Assembly (NCBI RefSeq): GCF_014697615.1
Contig: NZ_JACJSD010000012.1
Location: forward strand, 119,067 to 183,066
Origin: Nostoc sp. FACHB-280
Lineage (GTDB): Bacteria; Cyanobacteriota; Cyanobacteriia; Cyanobacteriales; Nostocaceae
Reading direction: 5' to 3'
DNA length: 64,000 nt
A model generated the notes under the pieces. The model had not been told where the DNA came from and did no database searches. It was given only the letters and a program-made list of their open reading frames with translations. Below, piece after piece: positions 1-11,400 of this stretch. Made by a program: the position numbers and the translations under genes. Position 1 is the stretch's first letter; each line of letters begins with the position of its first letter.

Positions 1-1466
1 AAAGCGCGTTCTTTACCTACTAAATCGCGTAAAGCTACAGGTAAACACCCATATTTGAAATAGACTTTAGGTGGAATTCGGAACCACAACATATTTTGCC
101 GACGTTGGGATACCGTTTTAATATTCACTAGGTGATGGGGTGTGACGTTATCGGAAACTGTATTACCTCCCCAAGTCCCACAACCTAAAGTTAAAGATGG
201 GTCAAGTTTAAAGTTATATAAATCGCCAATTGCACCTTGAGAAGATGGCGTATTAATCAAGACACGCCCAGTTTTCATCTTATTCTCAAAATAAGCAATG
301 TCATCTAAATTCGCGGGGTTTGTATACAGTACCGATGTATGTCCTAGCCCCCCAAATTCTATCAATTGTTCGGCTGTATCTACTGCTTCAGAGAAATTTG
401 AGGCTCGATACATAGCCAAAATTGGCGACAATTTTTCATAAGCAAAAGCTTCACCTTCTCCCACTGTTTCAACTTCACCAATTAAGACTTTATAAATCTT
501 TGGTGCTTGGGAAGAATCGGTATTATTTGGTAGAGAAAATCCGGCTAATTTAGCTAAATTGTCAACTGACTGTCCCACAATAGCAGGATTTAATCTGCCT
601 TCTTTTAAAATTACACTACCTAGCTTTTGTTTTTCCTCATCATTGAGAAAATATGCACCCCGGCTGATAAATTCCTGTTTGACTTTTTCGTAAATATCAT
701 CAACTACAACAACTGATTGTTCCGAAGCACAAATCATCCCGTTGTCGAAGGTTTTACTTAATAAAATCGAACTCACAGCAGTTTGAATATGTGCGCTGCT
801 GTCAATGACGGCGGGAGTATTACCAGCACCCACACCTAATGATGGATTCCCAGAAGAATAAGCAGCACGTACCATTCCTGGCCCGCCAGTGGCTAAAATT
901 AATTTAATTTCTGGATGCTGCATTAAGGCTTTGGATAACTCCACCGTTGGCTGATCAATCCAACCAATAATATCTTCTGGCGCACCTGCGGCTATTGCAG
1001 CTTTCAGAATAATTTTTGCTGCTTCTACAGTACATTTTTTAGATTTGGGATGAGGGGAAAAAATAATAGCGTTACGAGTTTTCAAAGCAATTAACGCTTT
1101 AAAAATTGTTGTCGCAGTAGGGTTAGTTACAGGGACAATTCCGGCAACAATTCCTACAGGCTCAGATATTTTTTGAATACCAAATGTATGGTCTTCTTCG
1201 ATGATCCCGCAAGTTTTTTCATGCTTGTATTTATTGTAGATAAATTCCGATGCAAAGTGATTTTTAATCACTTTATCCTCTACAATACCCATACCTGTTT
1301 CTGCAACTGCTAACTTTGCTAGGGGAATCCGTTCAGCATTAGCAGCTAATGCCGCCTTTTTAAAGATGACATCGACTTGTTCTTGAGAGTAATTTGAGTA
1401 TTTAGCTTGTGCAGCTTTAACTCGTTGTACAAGTAATTCTAATTCTTCGATATTAGTGACCAGCAT
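1..1466 (-). CDS. adhE: Bifunctional acetaldehyde-CoA / alcohol dehydrogenase, N-terminal part (cut by window edge)
   Basis: The reading frame starts at an ATG (complement of 1464-1466) and stays open to the left edge, so only about 488 residues are visible. They form the CoA-acylating aldehyde dehydrogenase half of AdhE, which reduces acetyl-CoA to acetaldehyde in the cytoplasm. The catalytic cysteine lies in the motif GMICASEQS near residue 246, the position it has in E. coli AdhE. An NAD-binding glycine stretch (LATGGPGMVRAAYSSG) lies near residues 192-206. The iron alcohol dehydrogenase half should follow outside the window, so this could in principle be an aldehyde dehydrogenase alone; the close fit to AdhE makes that less likely. 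It lies downstream of pflA and pflB on the same strand, which suggests a fermentation pathway from pyruvate to formate, acetyl-CoA and ethanol. Confidence 0.92.
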   Translation of the reverse strand, partial: MLVTNIEELELLVQRVKAAQAKYSNYSQEQVDVIFKKAALAANAERIPLAKLAVAETGMGIVEDKVIKNHFASEFIYNKYKHEKTCGIIEEDHTFGIQKISEPVGIVAGIVPVTNPTATTIFKALIALKTRNAIIFSPHPKSKKCTVEAAKIILKAAIAAGAPEDIIGWIDQPTVELSKALMQHPEIKLILATGGPGMVRAAYSSGNPSLGVGAGNTPAVIDSSAHIQTAVSSILLSKTFDNGMICASEQSVVVVDDIYEKVKQEFISRGAYFLNDEEKQKLGSVILKEGRLNPAIVGQSVDNLAKLAGFSLPNNTDSSQAPKIYKVLIGEVETVGEGEAFAYEKLSPILAMYRASNFSEAVDTAEQLIEFGGLGHTSVLYTNPANLDDIAYFENKMKTGRVLINTPSSQGAIGDLYNFKLDPSLTLGCGTWGGNTVSDNVTPHHLVNIKTVSQRRQNMLWFRIPPKVYFKYGCLPVALRDLVGKERA

Positions 1467-1548
1467 ATTTTTATCCTGTTGCGGAGTTTACTACAGAGAT
1501 TCCAGTTGTTGAGTAATTAATCACACTTTATCCCAGAGGATTTATGTA

Positions 1549-2352
1549 TCAAATGGCAAAGATTTCTCGACTACGAAAAATATCTAATGCTGCTTGTACT
1601 TGTTCTGGAGTTGGTGGAAGGGTATTTTCTAATAGGTACTCTAAACCCAACTCTTGCCATTTGTATTCACCCATTTTATGAAATGGCAAGACTTCTAATC
1701 TTTCTACGTTATTGAATGGGGCGATAAAATCAGCTAAACCAGTAATATTCTCTGGAGCATCTGTTAGACCGGGAACTAACACAAATCGTATCCAAGTAGA
1801 CTGATTAATTATGTTGAGATATTTCGCTAAATCTAATGATGGATTGATATTAGCTCCTGTAACTTGAGTGTAAGTTGCTGGATCAAAAGATTTAATATCT
1901 AGCATGACTAAATCTACAAATTCTAATACGGATTTAGCAGATTCTAAGTTACAAAATCCAGAAGTATTTAAGGCTGTATGAATACCTAATTCTTGACAAC
2001 GTTTAAATATTTCTCGCACAAATCCAGGTTGCATTAATGGTTCACCACCACTGATTGTCACACCTCCACCAGAAGATTGCATATAAGATTTATACTTCTG
2101 AATTTCTGTCACCAGTTCGTCAACGCTGACTTGTTTACCATTTTCCAGATAGCGACAATCAACATTACTGCAATAAAGGCAACGCAGAGGACAACCAGAT
2201 GTGAAAATTACGAATCGAATCCCTGGCCCGTCAACTGTTCCACAACTTTCTACTGAATGTATGTAGCCAGAATTAATTATTTCTGGAGTTATATGACTAT
2301 TTTCTATTGTGTGATGTTCGATTTTAGGAATTGGAAATTGTACATTTTGCAT
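1549..2352 (-). CDS. pflA: Pyruvate formate-lyase activating enzyme (radical SAM)
   Basis: This 267-residue protein installs the glycyl radical on pyruvate formate-lyase using S-adenosylmethionine and a [4Fe-4S] cluster. The radical SAM motif C-x3-C-x2-C is visible as CPLRCLYC with cysteines at residues 54, 58 and 61, and the SAM-binding GGEP follows as VTISGGEPLMQPGF. The segment ESCGTVDGPGIRFVIF before the cluster is typical of PflA. The N-terminus carries about 25 residues more than E. coli PflA, of unknown role. It lies between pflB and adhE on the same strand. A strong terminator separates it from pflB, so it may have its own promoter in the 430 bases upstream. Confidence 0.95.
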   Translation of the reverse strand: MQNVQFPIPKIEHHTIENSHITPEIINSGYIHSVESCGTVDGPGIRFVIFTSGCPLRCLYCSNVDCRYLENGKQVSVDELVTEIQKYKSYMQSSGGGVTISGGEPLMQPGFVREIFKRCQELGIHTALNTSGFCNLESAKSVLEFVDLVMLDIKSFDPATYTQVTGANINPSLDLAKYLNIINQSTWIRFVLVPGLTDAPENITGLADFIAPFNNVERLEVLPFHKMGEYKWQELGLEYLLENTLPPTPEQVQAALDIFRSREIFAI

Positions 2353-2689
2353 GAAGTTTACCTAATTTGGCATCACTCATCAATTTGTCTTTTGCATCTA
2401 ACTATGAGTTATAGATAACAAATGTGAGGAAGTTGTGGGGATTCATGACTGTACACAATCAATTTCAGGAATTAAATTTGATTTATAGTGATCCCCCTTA
2501 GATAGTTATCAAAATAGCAAGGTGTAACTTTAAGGTTTGGTTAAAGAGTCATGATATTTTGAATTTTTGATGATTCTATAGCAATTCCCATTCCAGTGAT
2601 GTACAGTCGGAATTAAACGCAAATGGACGCAGATAAAATTTGTGATTTATTTAATTTTTGTCATTTAAGATATCCAAAATATATACCTC
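2353..2689. other. Intergenic region pflA-pflB, no gene seen
   Basis: No coding frame is supported here. The stretch is AT-rich and probably holds the pflA promoter, although no clear -35/-10 pair could be assigned. Around 2611-2637 it carries a fragment of the cyanobacterial intergenic repeat built on AAACGCAAATGGACGCAGAT. A better copy of that repeat lies near 35350-35390. Confidence 0.5.
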
Positions 2690-2732
2690 CAAAAAATAAA
2701 TATCCCCAACTGTTGAGATAAGCTGGGGATAT
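2690..2732 (-). terminator. Rho-independent terminator after pflB
   Basis: A perfect 9-bp stem (ATATCCCCA at 2700-2708 with TGGGGATAT at 2724-2732) is followed, read on the minus strand, by a T-rich run from the A-rich segment 2691-2700. It lies about 50 bases past the pflB stop codon. It should end most pflB transcripts before pflA. Confidence 0.85.
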
Positions 2733-2783
2733 CATAGGTTTTAAGATGTGATTTATCGCGTTTCTACAACAGGTTTATAACAC

Positions 2784-5081
2784 TTAAAATCGTTCGTGGA
2801 ATGTCCGCTTAATTACGTCAAGTTGCTGTTCTCGCGTCAATTTAATAAAGTTGACGGCGTAACCGGAAACTCTAATAGTTAATTGCGGATATAACTCAGG
2901 ATGTTCCATTGCATCTAGCAACATTTCCCGCTTCAAGACATTAACGTTGATGTGGTGTCCGCCATCATGGAAGTAACCATCCAGCATTCCCACAAGGTTG
3001 TTGATTTGGTCAACTTCTAATTTACCTAAAGCCGATGGTACAACTGAGAAAGTGTTGGAAATTCCATCTTGTGCGGATTCATAGGGAATTTTGGCTACTG
3101 ATTCTAAAGAAGCGATCGCACCTTTACTATCGCGTCCGTGCATGGGATTTGCACCTGGCGCAAAGGGTTCACCGGCTTTTCTCCCGTCGGGTGTGTTACC
3201 TGTTTTCTTGCCATAGACCACGTTTGATGTGATTGTTAATACTGATTGCGTGGGTGTAGCTTGGCGATAGGTAGGATGTTTACGCAGTTCCTCCATAAAC
3301 TTAGTCACTAAATTGACGGCGATTTCATCAACTCGATTGTCGTTGTTACCGTATTTGGGGAAATCGCCGCTAATTTCGTAATCAACGGCTAATCCGGTTT
3401 CATTTCGTAAGACTTTGACTTTTGCGTACTTAATTGCTGATAAAGCATCTGTTACTACCGATAAACCTGCAATCCCGCAAGCCATTGTTCGTAAAATATC
3501 GCGATCGTGCAGTGCCATTTCGATGCGTTCGTAGCAGTATTTATCGTGCATATAATGAATGACGTTGAGGGTATTGATATAAGCTTTCGCCAACCACGCC
3601 ATCATGATTTCTAGTTGATCCCACACCTGTTGGTAGTCAAGATACTCAGAAGTAATCGGTGCGATCGCGCTTGCAACTTGTTCCCCTGATTTTTCATCCT
3701 TACCGCCATTGATCGCATACAGCAAGCACTTAGCTAGATTGACTCGCGCACCGAAAAACTGCATTTGTTTCCCAATTCGCATCGCAGAAACGCAACAGGC
3801 GATCGCATAATCATCTCCCCAATACGAACGCATTAAATCATCGTTCTCGTATTGGATAGAGCTAGTATCAATTGAAACCTTTGCACAATAACGTTTAAAG
3901 TTATCTGGCAAGTTTTCCGACCACAACACAGTTAAATTTGGTTCTGGTGCTGCACCTAAATTATACAAAGTATGCAGGATACGGAAACTATTTTTAGTTA
4001 CCAAAGGTCTACCATCTTCACCTACACCACCAACACACTCTGTTACCCAAGTGGGATCGCCGGAAAAGAGTTGATTGTAATCTGGTGTTCGCAAAAATCT
4101 CACCATTCGCAGTTTCATCACGAAATGATCCATGAGTTCTTGCACTTGGGACTCGGTGATTGTCCCTTGCTGTAAGTCCCGTTCAAAGTAGATATCGAGG
4201 AACGTCGAAACTCTTCCCAAGGACATCGCCGCACCGTTTTGTTCTTTGACAGCTGCGAGATAACCAAAATATAGCCACTGTACAGCTTCTTTAGCTGTAG
4301 CTGCGGGTTTGCTAATATCAAACCCGTAGCTTGTAGCCATTGTCTTTAATTCAAATAGTGCTTTGATTTGTTCAGAAATTTCTTCACGTAGGCGAATGAT
4401 ATCTTCGGCGATGACATCTAATTCTAAGGATTGAAGTTGTGATTTTTTGTCTTCAATCAGAGCATCAACACCATATAAAGCTACACGCCGATAATCGCCA
4501 ATAATTCTGCCGCGTCCGTAAGCATCTGGTAATCCGGTGATAATACCATAGTGACGACATAAGCGCATTTCGCGGGTATAAGCATCAAATACGCCATCGT
4601 TATGAGTTTTGCGGTATTTGGTAAATATCTCTGCGGTTTTAGGATTTAGCTCGTAACCGTAAGCTTTGAGCGCATCTTGAACCACACGAATCCCGCCTAG
4701 CGGCATAATTGCACGTTTTAGCGGTTTATCTGTTTGCAATCCTAATACTTGTTCTATGTCGCGGTTAATATAACCTGGTTGGTGGGAGGTAATTGTCGAG
4801 ACAACCTCTGTATCTGTATCGAGAATTCCTTTTTCGCGTTCAACTGACATTAAGTCCTTGACTTGATCCCAGAGGTTTTGAGTAGTTGAAGTTGTACCTG
4901 CTAAAAAAGATTCATCACCATTGTAAAGAGTGTAATTGTTTTGGATGAAGTTACGGACGTTGATTTCTTCTATCCATTTACCACTATTAAAGCCTTGCCA
5001 TTGTGCCAACATCTTTGAGATATCCCCCAGTTGATGAAGCTGATAATTGACTGCGGTATCTTTTGCGTGATAACTTAGCAC
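2784..5081 (-). CDS. pflB: Pyruvate formate-lyase (formate C-acetyltransferase)
   Basis: The protein converts pyruvate and CoA to acetyl-CoA and formate by a glycyl-radical mechanism. It has 765 residues against about 760 in E. coli PflB and resembles that enzyme along its whole length. The adjacent active-site cysteines are C429 and C430 in [14 protein letters not shown]. The radical glycine is G740 in [11 protein letters not shown], 25 residues before the end, as usual. The frame opens with a GTG whose ribosome-binding site is weak. An ATG at residue 24 (MLAQWQGFN) lines up better with the E. coli start and is a real alternative. The glycyl radical is destroyed by oxygen, so the enzyme should act only in dark or micro-oxic conditions. 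PFL is patchily distributed in cyanobacteria, which suggests transfer or selective retention. Confidence 0.96.
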   Translation of the reverse strand: MLSYHAKDTAVNYQLHQLGDISKMLAQWQGFNSGKWIEEINVRNFIQNNYTLYNGDESFLAGTTSTTQNLWDQVKDLMSVEREKGILDTDTEVVSTITSHQPGYINRDIEQVLGLQTDKPLKRAIMPLGGIRVVQDALKAYGYELNPKTAEIFTKYRKTHNDGVFDAYTREMRLCRHYGIITGLPDAYGRGRIIGDYRRVALYGVDALIEDKKSQLQSLELDVIAEDIIRLREEISEQIKALFELKTMATSYGFDISKPAATAKEAVQWLYFGYLAAVKEQNGAAMSLGRVSTFLDIYFERDLQQGTITESQVQELMDHFVMKLRMVRFLRTPDYNQLFSGDPTWVTECVGGVGEDGRPLVTKNSFRILHTLYNLGAAPEPNLTVLWSENLPDNFKRYCAKVSIDTSSIQYENDDLMRSYWGDDYAIACCVSAMRIGKQMQFFGARVNLAKCLLYAINGGKDEKSGEQVASAIAPITSEYLDYQQVWDQLEIMMAWLAKAYINTLNVIHYMHDKYCYERIEMALHDRDILRTMACGIAGLSVVTDALSAIKYAKVKVLRNETGLAVDYEISGDFPKYGNNDNRVDEIAVNLVTKFMEELRKHPTYRQATPTQSVLTITSNVVYGKKTGNTPDGRKAGEPFAPGANPMHGRDSKGAIASLESVAKIPYESAQDGISNTFSVVPSALGKLEVDQINNLVGMLDGYFHDGGHHINVNVLKREMLLDAMEHPELYPQLTIRVSGYAVNFIKLTREQQLDVIKRTFHERF

Positions 5082-5463
5082 ACCTAGCTTTTATATTCAA
5101 TAATATTGCCAAAAAAGAGTATGAAGAGATATTTCTTAGTTGACAATTTTATAGACAAAAGTATATACACATAGACAAACATTTGTAGGATATTTAGGCG
5201 TAAACCTTGTTTTTAAGGAGGGATCAAGAAGTACTAAGTGAGTTCCAATAAAAAATATATAATCACGTTAATGGCAAGGGAGTAGGGAGCAGAGAGCAGA
5301 GAGAAAGACAGTTGTTTGAAGCAGATAAATTGGATAATTTATTATCTGGCAGTCCTTAATCATCACAACCAACTACTTTTCAAACAACCTCTGAGATAGA
5401 ATTATGACTGTGAGAATTGCTTAACTGCTCCTCGGACATCAGAAATCAAATCAAATTCCTATC
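5082..5463. other. pflB upstream region and kinase 3' flank
   Basis: No gene is seen in these 382 bases. The part next to pflB is AT-rich and holds the direct repeats listed separately. The part from about 5278 to 5345 contains purine-rich low-complexity sequence (AGTAGGGAGCAGAGAGCAGA) of the type scattered through Nostocales spacers. Confidence 0.5.
5141..5179 (-). promoter_or_regulatory. Direct repeats upstream of pflB, possible regulator sites
   Basis: On the plus strand ATAGACAAA occurs at 5151-5159 and again at 5171-5179, exactly 20 bases apart, or about two helical turns. A weaker related element (TTGACAA) lies at 5140-5146. They sit 60-100 bases upstream of the pflB start, where an activator or repressor could bind. 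No match to the FNR or CRP consensus was found, so the regulator is unknown. Confidence 0.35.
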
Positions 5464-8400
5464 TTAAACAGGAATTAGCAAGATAAATTCTGTACCTTCA
5501 CCCAACACAGAGTTACAAATTAATTTGCCATTGTGAGTTTCTTCCACAATTTGACGGGCGATCGCTAATCCTAATCCTGTACCTTTACCGACTGCTTTGG
5601 TAGTAAATAAATGGTCGAATATTTTTTGCTTGACTTGTTCTGTCATTCCTTTACCATTGTCAGCAATTGATATAATTACTTGCTGCTTTACTACAGAGGT
5701 TTTAATTTTAATTTGATTGGGTTGAGCTTCAATTTCGGCAAAGTCTCGCCCAATATTTGATTCATCTAAAGCATCAATCGCATTTGCTAAAATATTCATA
5801 AACACTTGGTTTAACTGTCCAGGAAAGCACTCAATATTGGGCAATTTACCATAATCAGTAATCACGACAATGGCAGGACGTTGGTTATTAGCTTTGAGGC
5901 GATGTTTGAGAATTAGAATTGTACTGTCGATACCTTCATGAAGATTGCATAAGACTTTGCAATCTCTATCAGCACGGGAGAAAGTACGTAAACTAGTGCT
6001 GATATTTTTTAAGCGATCGCAAGCCAAAATCATAGCAGAAATCATCTGTGGGATGTCTTCTAGCATGTAATCTAAATCTATTTCTTTGGCATGTTTAATG
6101 ATATTTGGATTACAAGGCTTTGAGTTTTCTTGGTACATATTTAAATGTTGAATAATATCTTTCAACATCGGTTTAGCCTGTTCCAAACTCGCAGAAATAA
6201 ATCCTAGAGGATTATTCATTTCATGTGCTACCCCAGAAACTAAGTTACCCAAGGCAGACATTTTTTCATGTTGGACTAATTGCAGTTGAGTTTGCTGAAG
6301 ATGTTGGAGTGTTTGTTCGAGTTGGGTGGCTTGTTTTTGCGTTTCAATTAATAAATCTGCTTGCTTGATAGCAACTCCCATTTGTACACCAACTTGTTGA
6401 GCAAATTGAATTTCAAAAGATTGCCAATTACGTGGGCGATCGCATTGATGAATGCAGAGTAAACCCCAGAGTTCATCATCTTGCATAATTGGTACTACCA
6501 ACGATGCTTTAACTTGGAACCGCACTAAAATTTCTCTATGACAATCAACTACTGCATCTGTATTGACATCATCAATGACACAATAGCGCCCTTGTTTATA
6601 TAAAGTAGCAAATTGTTCTCCAAAACAATGATCTTGAACTTTTACAGCTAAAGCTGAAGTAAATGAAGGTAAAACATCCTCGGCGATAAATTCACCATAT
6701 TCATAATTAGTTTCTCGGTGAAATTGATAAATTCCCACCCGATCAGTATGGAGAATTTGGCGGATATTTTGGGTAACGGCGCGAAAAATTGCCTCTAAAT
6801 TTAAAGATTGTCGAATCTGCGTTACCACCTCAAATAAGGTTTGTTGCTGCTGGAGAGTTTGTTGCAGTAGTTGGGCTTTTTCTTGGGATTCTCGATACAG
6901 TCGGGCATTTTCTAAAGAAATCGCCGCTTGGGCTGATAACATTTGGATAACTTTCAGGCGATCGCTATTAAATACACCACTTGTCAGTTTATTTTCTAAA
7001 TAGACAATACCGACTAAATGCCCTTGATAAATAATTGGCATACCCAATACACTAGCGGGCTTGACTGTTTGCATATATTCCCCAATTAGGCCAGGAATAT
7101 CTGTTTTACAATTATCGATGACAATTGTTTTTTGAGTGTGTTTGACGTAATTAATCAGTTTGACAGGAATCTCTGGGTAAGCCTTGATTGTTTGGGAGTT
7201 AATTCTAGTTTCTATTTTCCCTTGAGAACTTGCTTGGTGATTAATTGTCGTAATTGCTTTGACTTGCCAAATACCATTTTCTTCCGGGAGAATTAGTACT
7301 GCTTTTTTCGCTCCAGAGTTTTCTAAAATAATTTCAGTTAAGCTGGCGACAAGTTCATCTAATTCAATAGTACTAGAAATAGTTTGAGCCGCTTTAAGGA
7401 CTGATGCAAAATCTATTACATCAGTAATATTAGTACTATTACTAGTAGATGTTTGAGCAATTGTCGCAATTGTTTCTAACGGATTAAAGTTAAGTTTTTG
7501 CTGTTGTTGGATAGGTTTAAGCAGTTGCGGGTAGCGTTTTTCTAAGTCATTGGTTTTAGCTTTTGCGCCCCAGCGTGCATAGCCATAGTATGCTGCTTGC
7601 ATATATCCTTGAGCAGCGTTTTCTTTATTCAATTTGAGATAAAATATCGCCAAAAGTTCATTTGCTAGTGCTGCTTCACGGATGTACCCATTGTTTTTAG
7701 CTCCTTCAATTGCCCGATCATAACTTTCTATGGCTTCCCAATGATGATTAAGTAACTGATGACATTCGGCTGCTACTAATTCAAATTTGTGTAGATAATT
7801 CATTGGTGCTTTATCAGCCCAAGTTTTCATTCTCTGCTGATTTTCAGCTATCTTTTTGAGTAACTCATCTAAATCCAGATGTGGTTTTTCTTTGTACACC
7901 GCTATGTGTGCTAGAGAATCATAAAAGTAAAAAAGAGGAATATAAGGAAACCCAACAGCCCCATCTAAGTATTGTGCGGTTGCAGCAGCATCGACAATTG
8001 CTTGGTGGTAATCTCCCAATAAATAATTTAAAAATAATTTATGAAAATGAAGGTAGAATAGACCCAAGCGATCATTTGATTCTATATATTGGGGTAAAAT
8101 AGTTTGTTCATCAAAAAATTCTCCTTGTAAGTATGGCGATGAACTCCTCCCAATTTGGCAATCTTGTAGTGCCTGTTGCAACATTTGTAAATAATATATA
8201 GAGGTAATTTGCTTGACTTGATGCAGGGAATCATGAAAAGCAAATCCTTCTTGTTGCAGTTCTGATAATTCTTTGTCTAGCCCAGTCAAATATGCAAAGT
8301 TACAAGATAAAACTGCGGCATATCCAGCAAATTGAAAATCTCCTGTTTCTAAACCAACAGTGTAAGCTTCTCGCAGAGGTTTTAAAGTTGTACTTAAGGC

Positions 8401-11400
8401 ATCTTGCCAATGTTTAATAAAGCCATAAAACAGAGCATGAACTTTACATTGCAGTTCTTTAGCATTCAGCTTGTGTAATAAATCTAAAGCAAGCTGACCA
8501 AATTTATAACCAGTGTCAGTATCTCCCATCCCGCCACACAAAATTGCGGCATAACAGCCATAACTATGGCTAGAAATAGCATGATTTCCAGACTCTACTG
8601 AAATTTTTACTTCTTTGAATGTTAGTAAGAGATAAAGGATAGGAGATGTGAGAAAAGCTGCTGGTAAAATACTAGATATGAGGCGCAAAATTCCTAATTT
8701 TAATGGGTCAGTCATTAATGGTAAGTTAACTAATGACTCGATTTCTTTACCTTGATAAGCTAATTGCGTCTCTTGTAATGCCACACCAATATCATTAGGT
8801 GTTGGATTTTCGGGAAATTCTACATCTAATGATTGTAGAACTTTCAGTACCATTTTTATCGCTACTAAAGCTTGATTTTGAGCCATTAAGGCTTGAGTCT
8901 TAACCTCATAAACTGTAATTGTGTCAAGAATTGTCTGAGCTTGTTGTAATAAAATTTCAGCTAACCTTTCCATTTCTGAAAAATTACCACTGAGATAAGC
9001 AGCTTCTATGGCTGTTTCATATACTTTTAAAGTAAATTCATATTGATATTGCCAACTGTTTTTGGGTAAAAGTTGTAGGCTGAATGTGCAGTATTCCCAA
9101 GCGGCGCTATATGCTGTTGAGGCTTTGGCTTTTTGGGCTGCATTGAGATTTAAATGTGCTAATTCGTCTCGCTGTTCTGCTGTTGCTAGTAAGTTAATTC
9201 CCCAGTTCAGTTGATTAACAATGGCAAATATTTTCTCTTCTTGTTGATTTTTGGGAGTATTGTTTAATAACAATTGCCCGATATGCAAATGGGTACGTTG
9301 TTTGTCTTCTTCAGGTATTAACGAATAGGCGGCTTGTTGGATGCGATCGTGCAGAAATTTATAGGTGATGATTTCAGGATTGTTTTGGTTAATATTTTGA
9401 TGATCAGAGAAGATGAAAAACTTATAAACATCACTCTGGGGTAAAATTAAACCTTCTTTTAATGCACTCCACAAAGATGTTGCGGTTTCTGGTTGTGATT
9501 GTTGTGAAACAATTGCTAAGGTGGCTAAATCAAATTGATTACCGATACAAGCCGCTAATTTTAAAATTTCTTGTGTTGTTTCTGGCAATCTTTGGAGTTG
9601 TAATGCCATAAATTCAACCACATCATTAGTGAGCGATCGCTGGTTAATTGCTGCTATGTCACATTCCCAGTGTCCTTGCTCATAATTAAAATAAATTAGC
9701 TTATCTTGATGTAATGCTTTAAGGAATTGTGTCGCAAAAAATGGATTACCTTGAGTTTTTTGATAAATTAATTGTGAAATTGGTAAGGCTAAAGTTTCAG
9801 CACAGATTAAGCTATCAGCTACTAACTGATTTAATTTCAATTCATCCAAGGATTTCAATATAACTGTATTAATAGTGGTACCATTTTTAGCAATTTCATC
9901 TAAAGCTAAGATTAAATGATGTGCGGCTGAAACTTCATTATCTCGATAAGCCCCAATTAGAAGTAAATATTCAGGATTTGCTTCACTCATTAATGATTGC
10001 ATCAGTTTTAATGATGCTGAATCAATCCATTGTAAATCATCCAGAAATATCACCAATGGATGTTCTGATGCGCTAAACAGTTTAATAAATTTTTGGAAGA
10101 GTAAGTTAAATCTATTTTGGGCGGCACTACCTGATAATTCTAGTGCAGGTGCTTGTTTACCAATAATTAATTCTAATTCGGGAATGACTTCAATAATTAC
10201 CTGGGCGTTTTCTTTTAATTCTTCAGTAATTTTATGCTGCCATTGTTGGATTTTCTCATCGCTTTCGGTGAGTAATTGTCCCATTAAATCACGGAAAGCT
10301 TGCACAAATGCCGAAAAGGGAATATTCCGGTTAAATTGGTCAAATTTACCTTTAATAAAATAGCCGCGTTGTCTAACAATTGGTTTATGAACTTCATTCA
10401 CAACCGCAGTTTTACCAATTCCCGAAAAACCTGCCACTAGCATAATTTCTGTTGCACCATTAGCAACGCGATCAAATGCTGTTAACAGAGTTTCAACTTC
10501 TAGTTCACGTCCATATAGCTTTTCAGGAATTATAAAGCGATCGCACACATCCCTTTGGGCAATTTTAAAACTTTCAATCTTACCCGTTGTGTGGAGTTGG
10601 GTTAAACAATTTTCTAAATCATACTTGATTCCCAAGGCACTTTGATAGCGGTCTTCGGCATTTTTTGCCATCAGTTTCATGACAATCTCGGAAACAACCT
10701 GGGGAATTTCTGCACTGTTAACTAATGGTGGCGGAATTTTCGCAATATGACAATGCAGCAATTCCATAATATCGTTTGATTTAAAAGGTAATTCTCCTGT
10801 TAATAACTCATAGAAAGTTACACCCAAGGAATAAAAATCAGTCCGGTAATCAATTAAACGATTCATTCTCCCAGTTTGTTCGGGAGAAATGTATGCGAGT
10901 GTGCCTTCTAATACATGCTGATTAATCAGTGTTTGAGTTTCTCTAGGCAACAAAGATGCAATACTAAAGTCAATGATTTTTACTTGTTTGGTATTGGGAT
11001 TAATAACAATATTGCTGGGTTTAATATCTTTATGGATAATGCCATCACGATAAAGGGTATCTAATATGCTGCACAGAGCGATCACTATTTCTAAAAACTC
11101 TTGTAAAAATCCAGCAGATTGCCGTTTGCTCGCAGTAAAATAATCCTTGAGCGAGATTCCCCCCATATCTTCCATCACGATCACATAGCCGTTTTGATAA
11201 GGTTCCAGGCTATATGTTTCGATAATTCCAGGTTTGTGCAAATTTTTTGCGATCGTGTATTGATTGCGAAACTGCACTAGTTCATTAAAACTTGGATAAG
11301 GATTTTTCAGCAGTTTAACTACTACAGGTTTGTGATCAATTTCCCGATATCCACGATAAACCAGTGTTCTCAAGCCATCGTAAAGTACTTCGCTCAATTG

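Noticed and set aside
5141..5179. Canonical FNR or CRP box upstream of pflB
   Set aside because: No TTGAT-N4-ATCAA or TGTGA-N6-TCACA match was found; only direct repeats are present.
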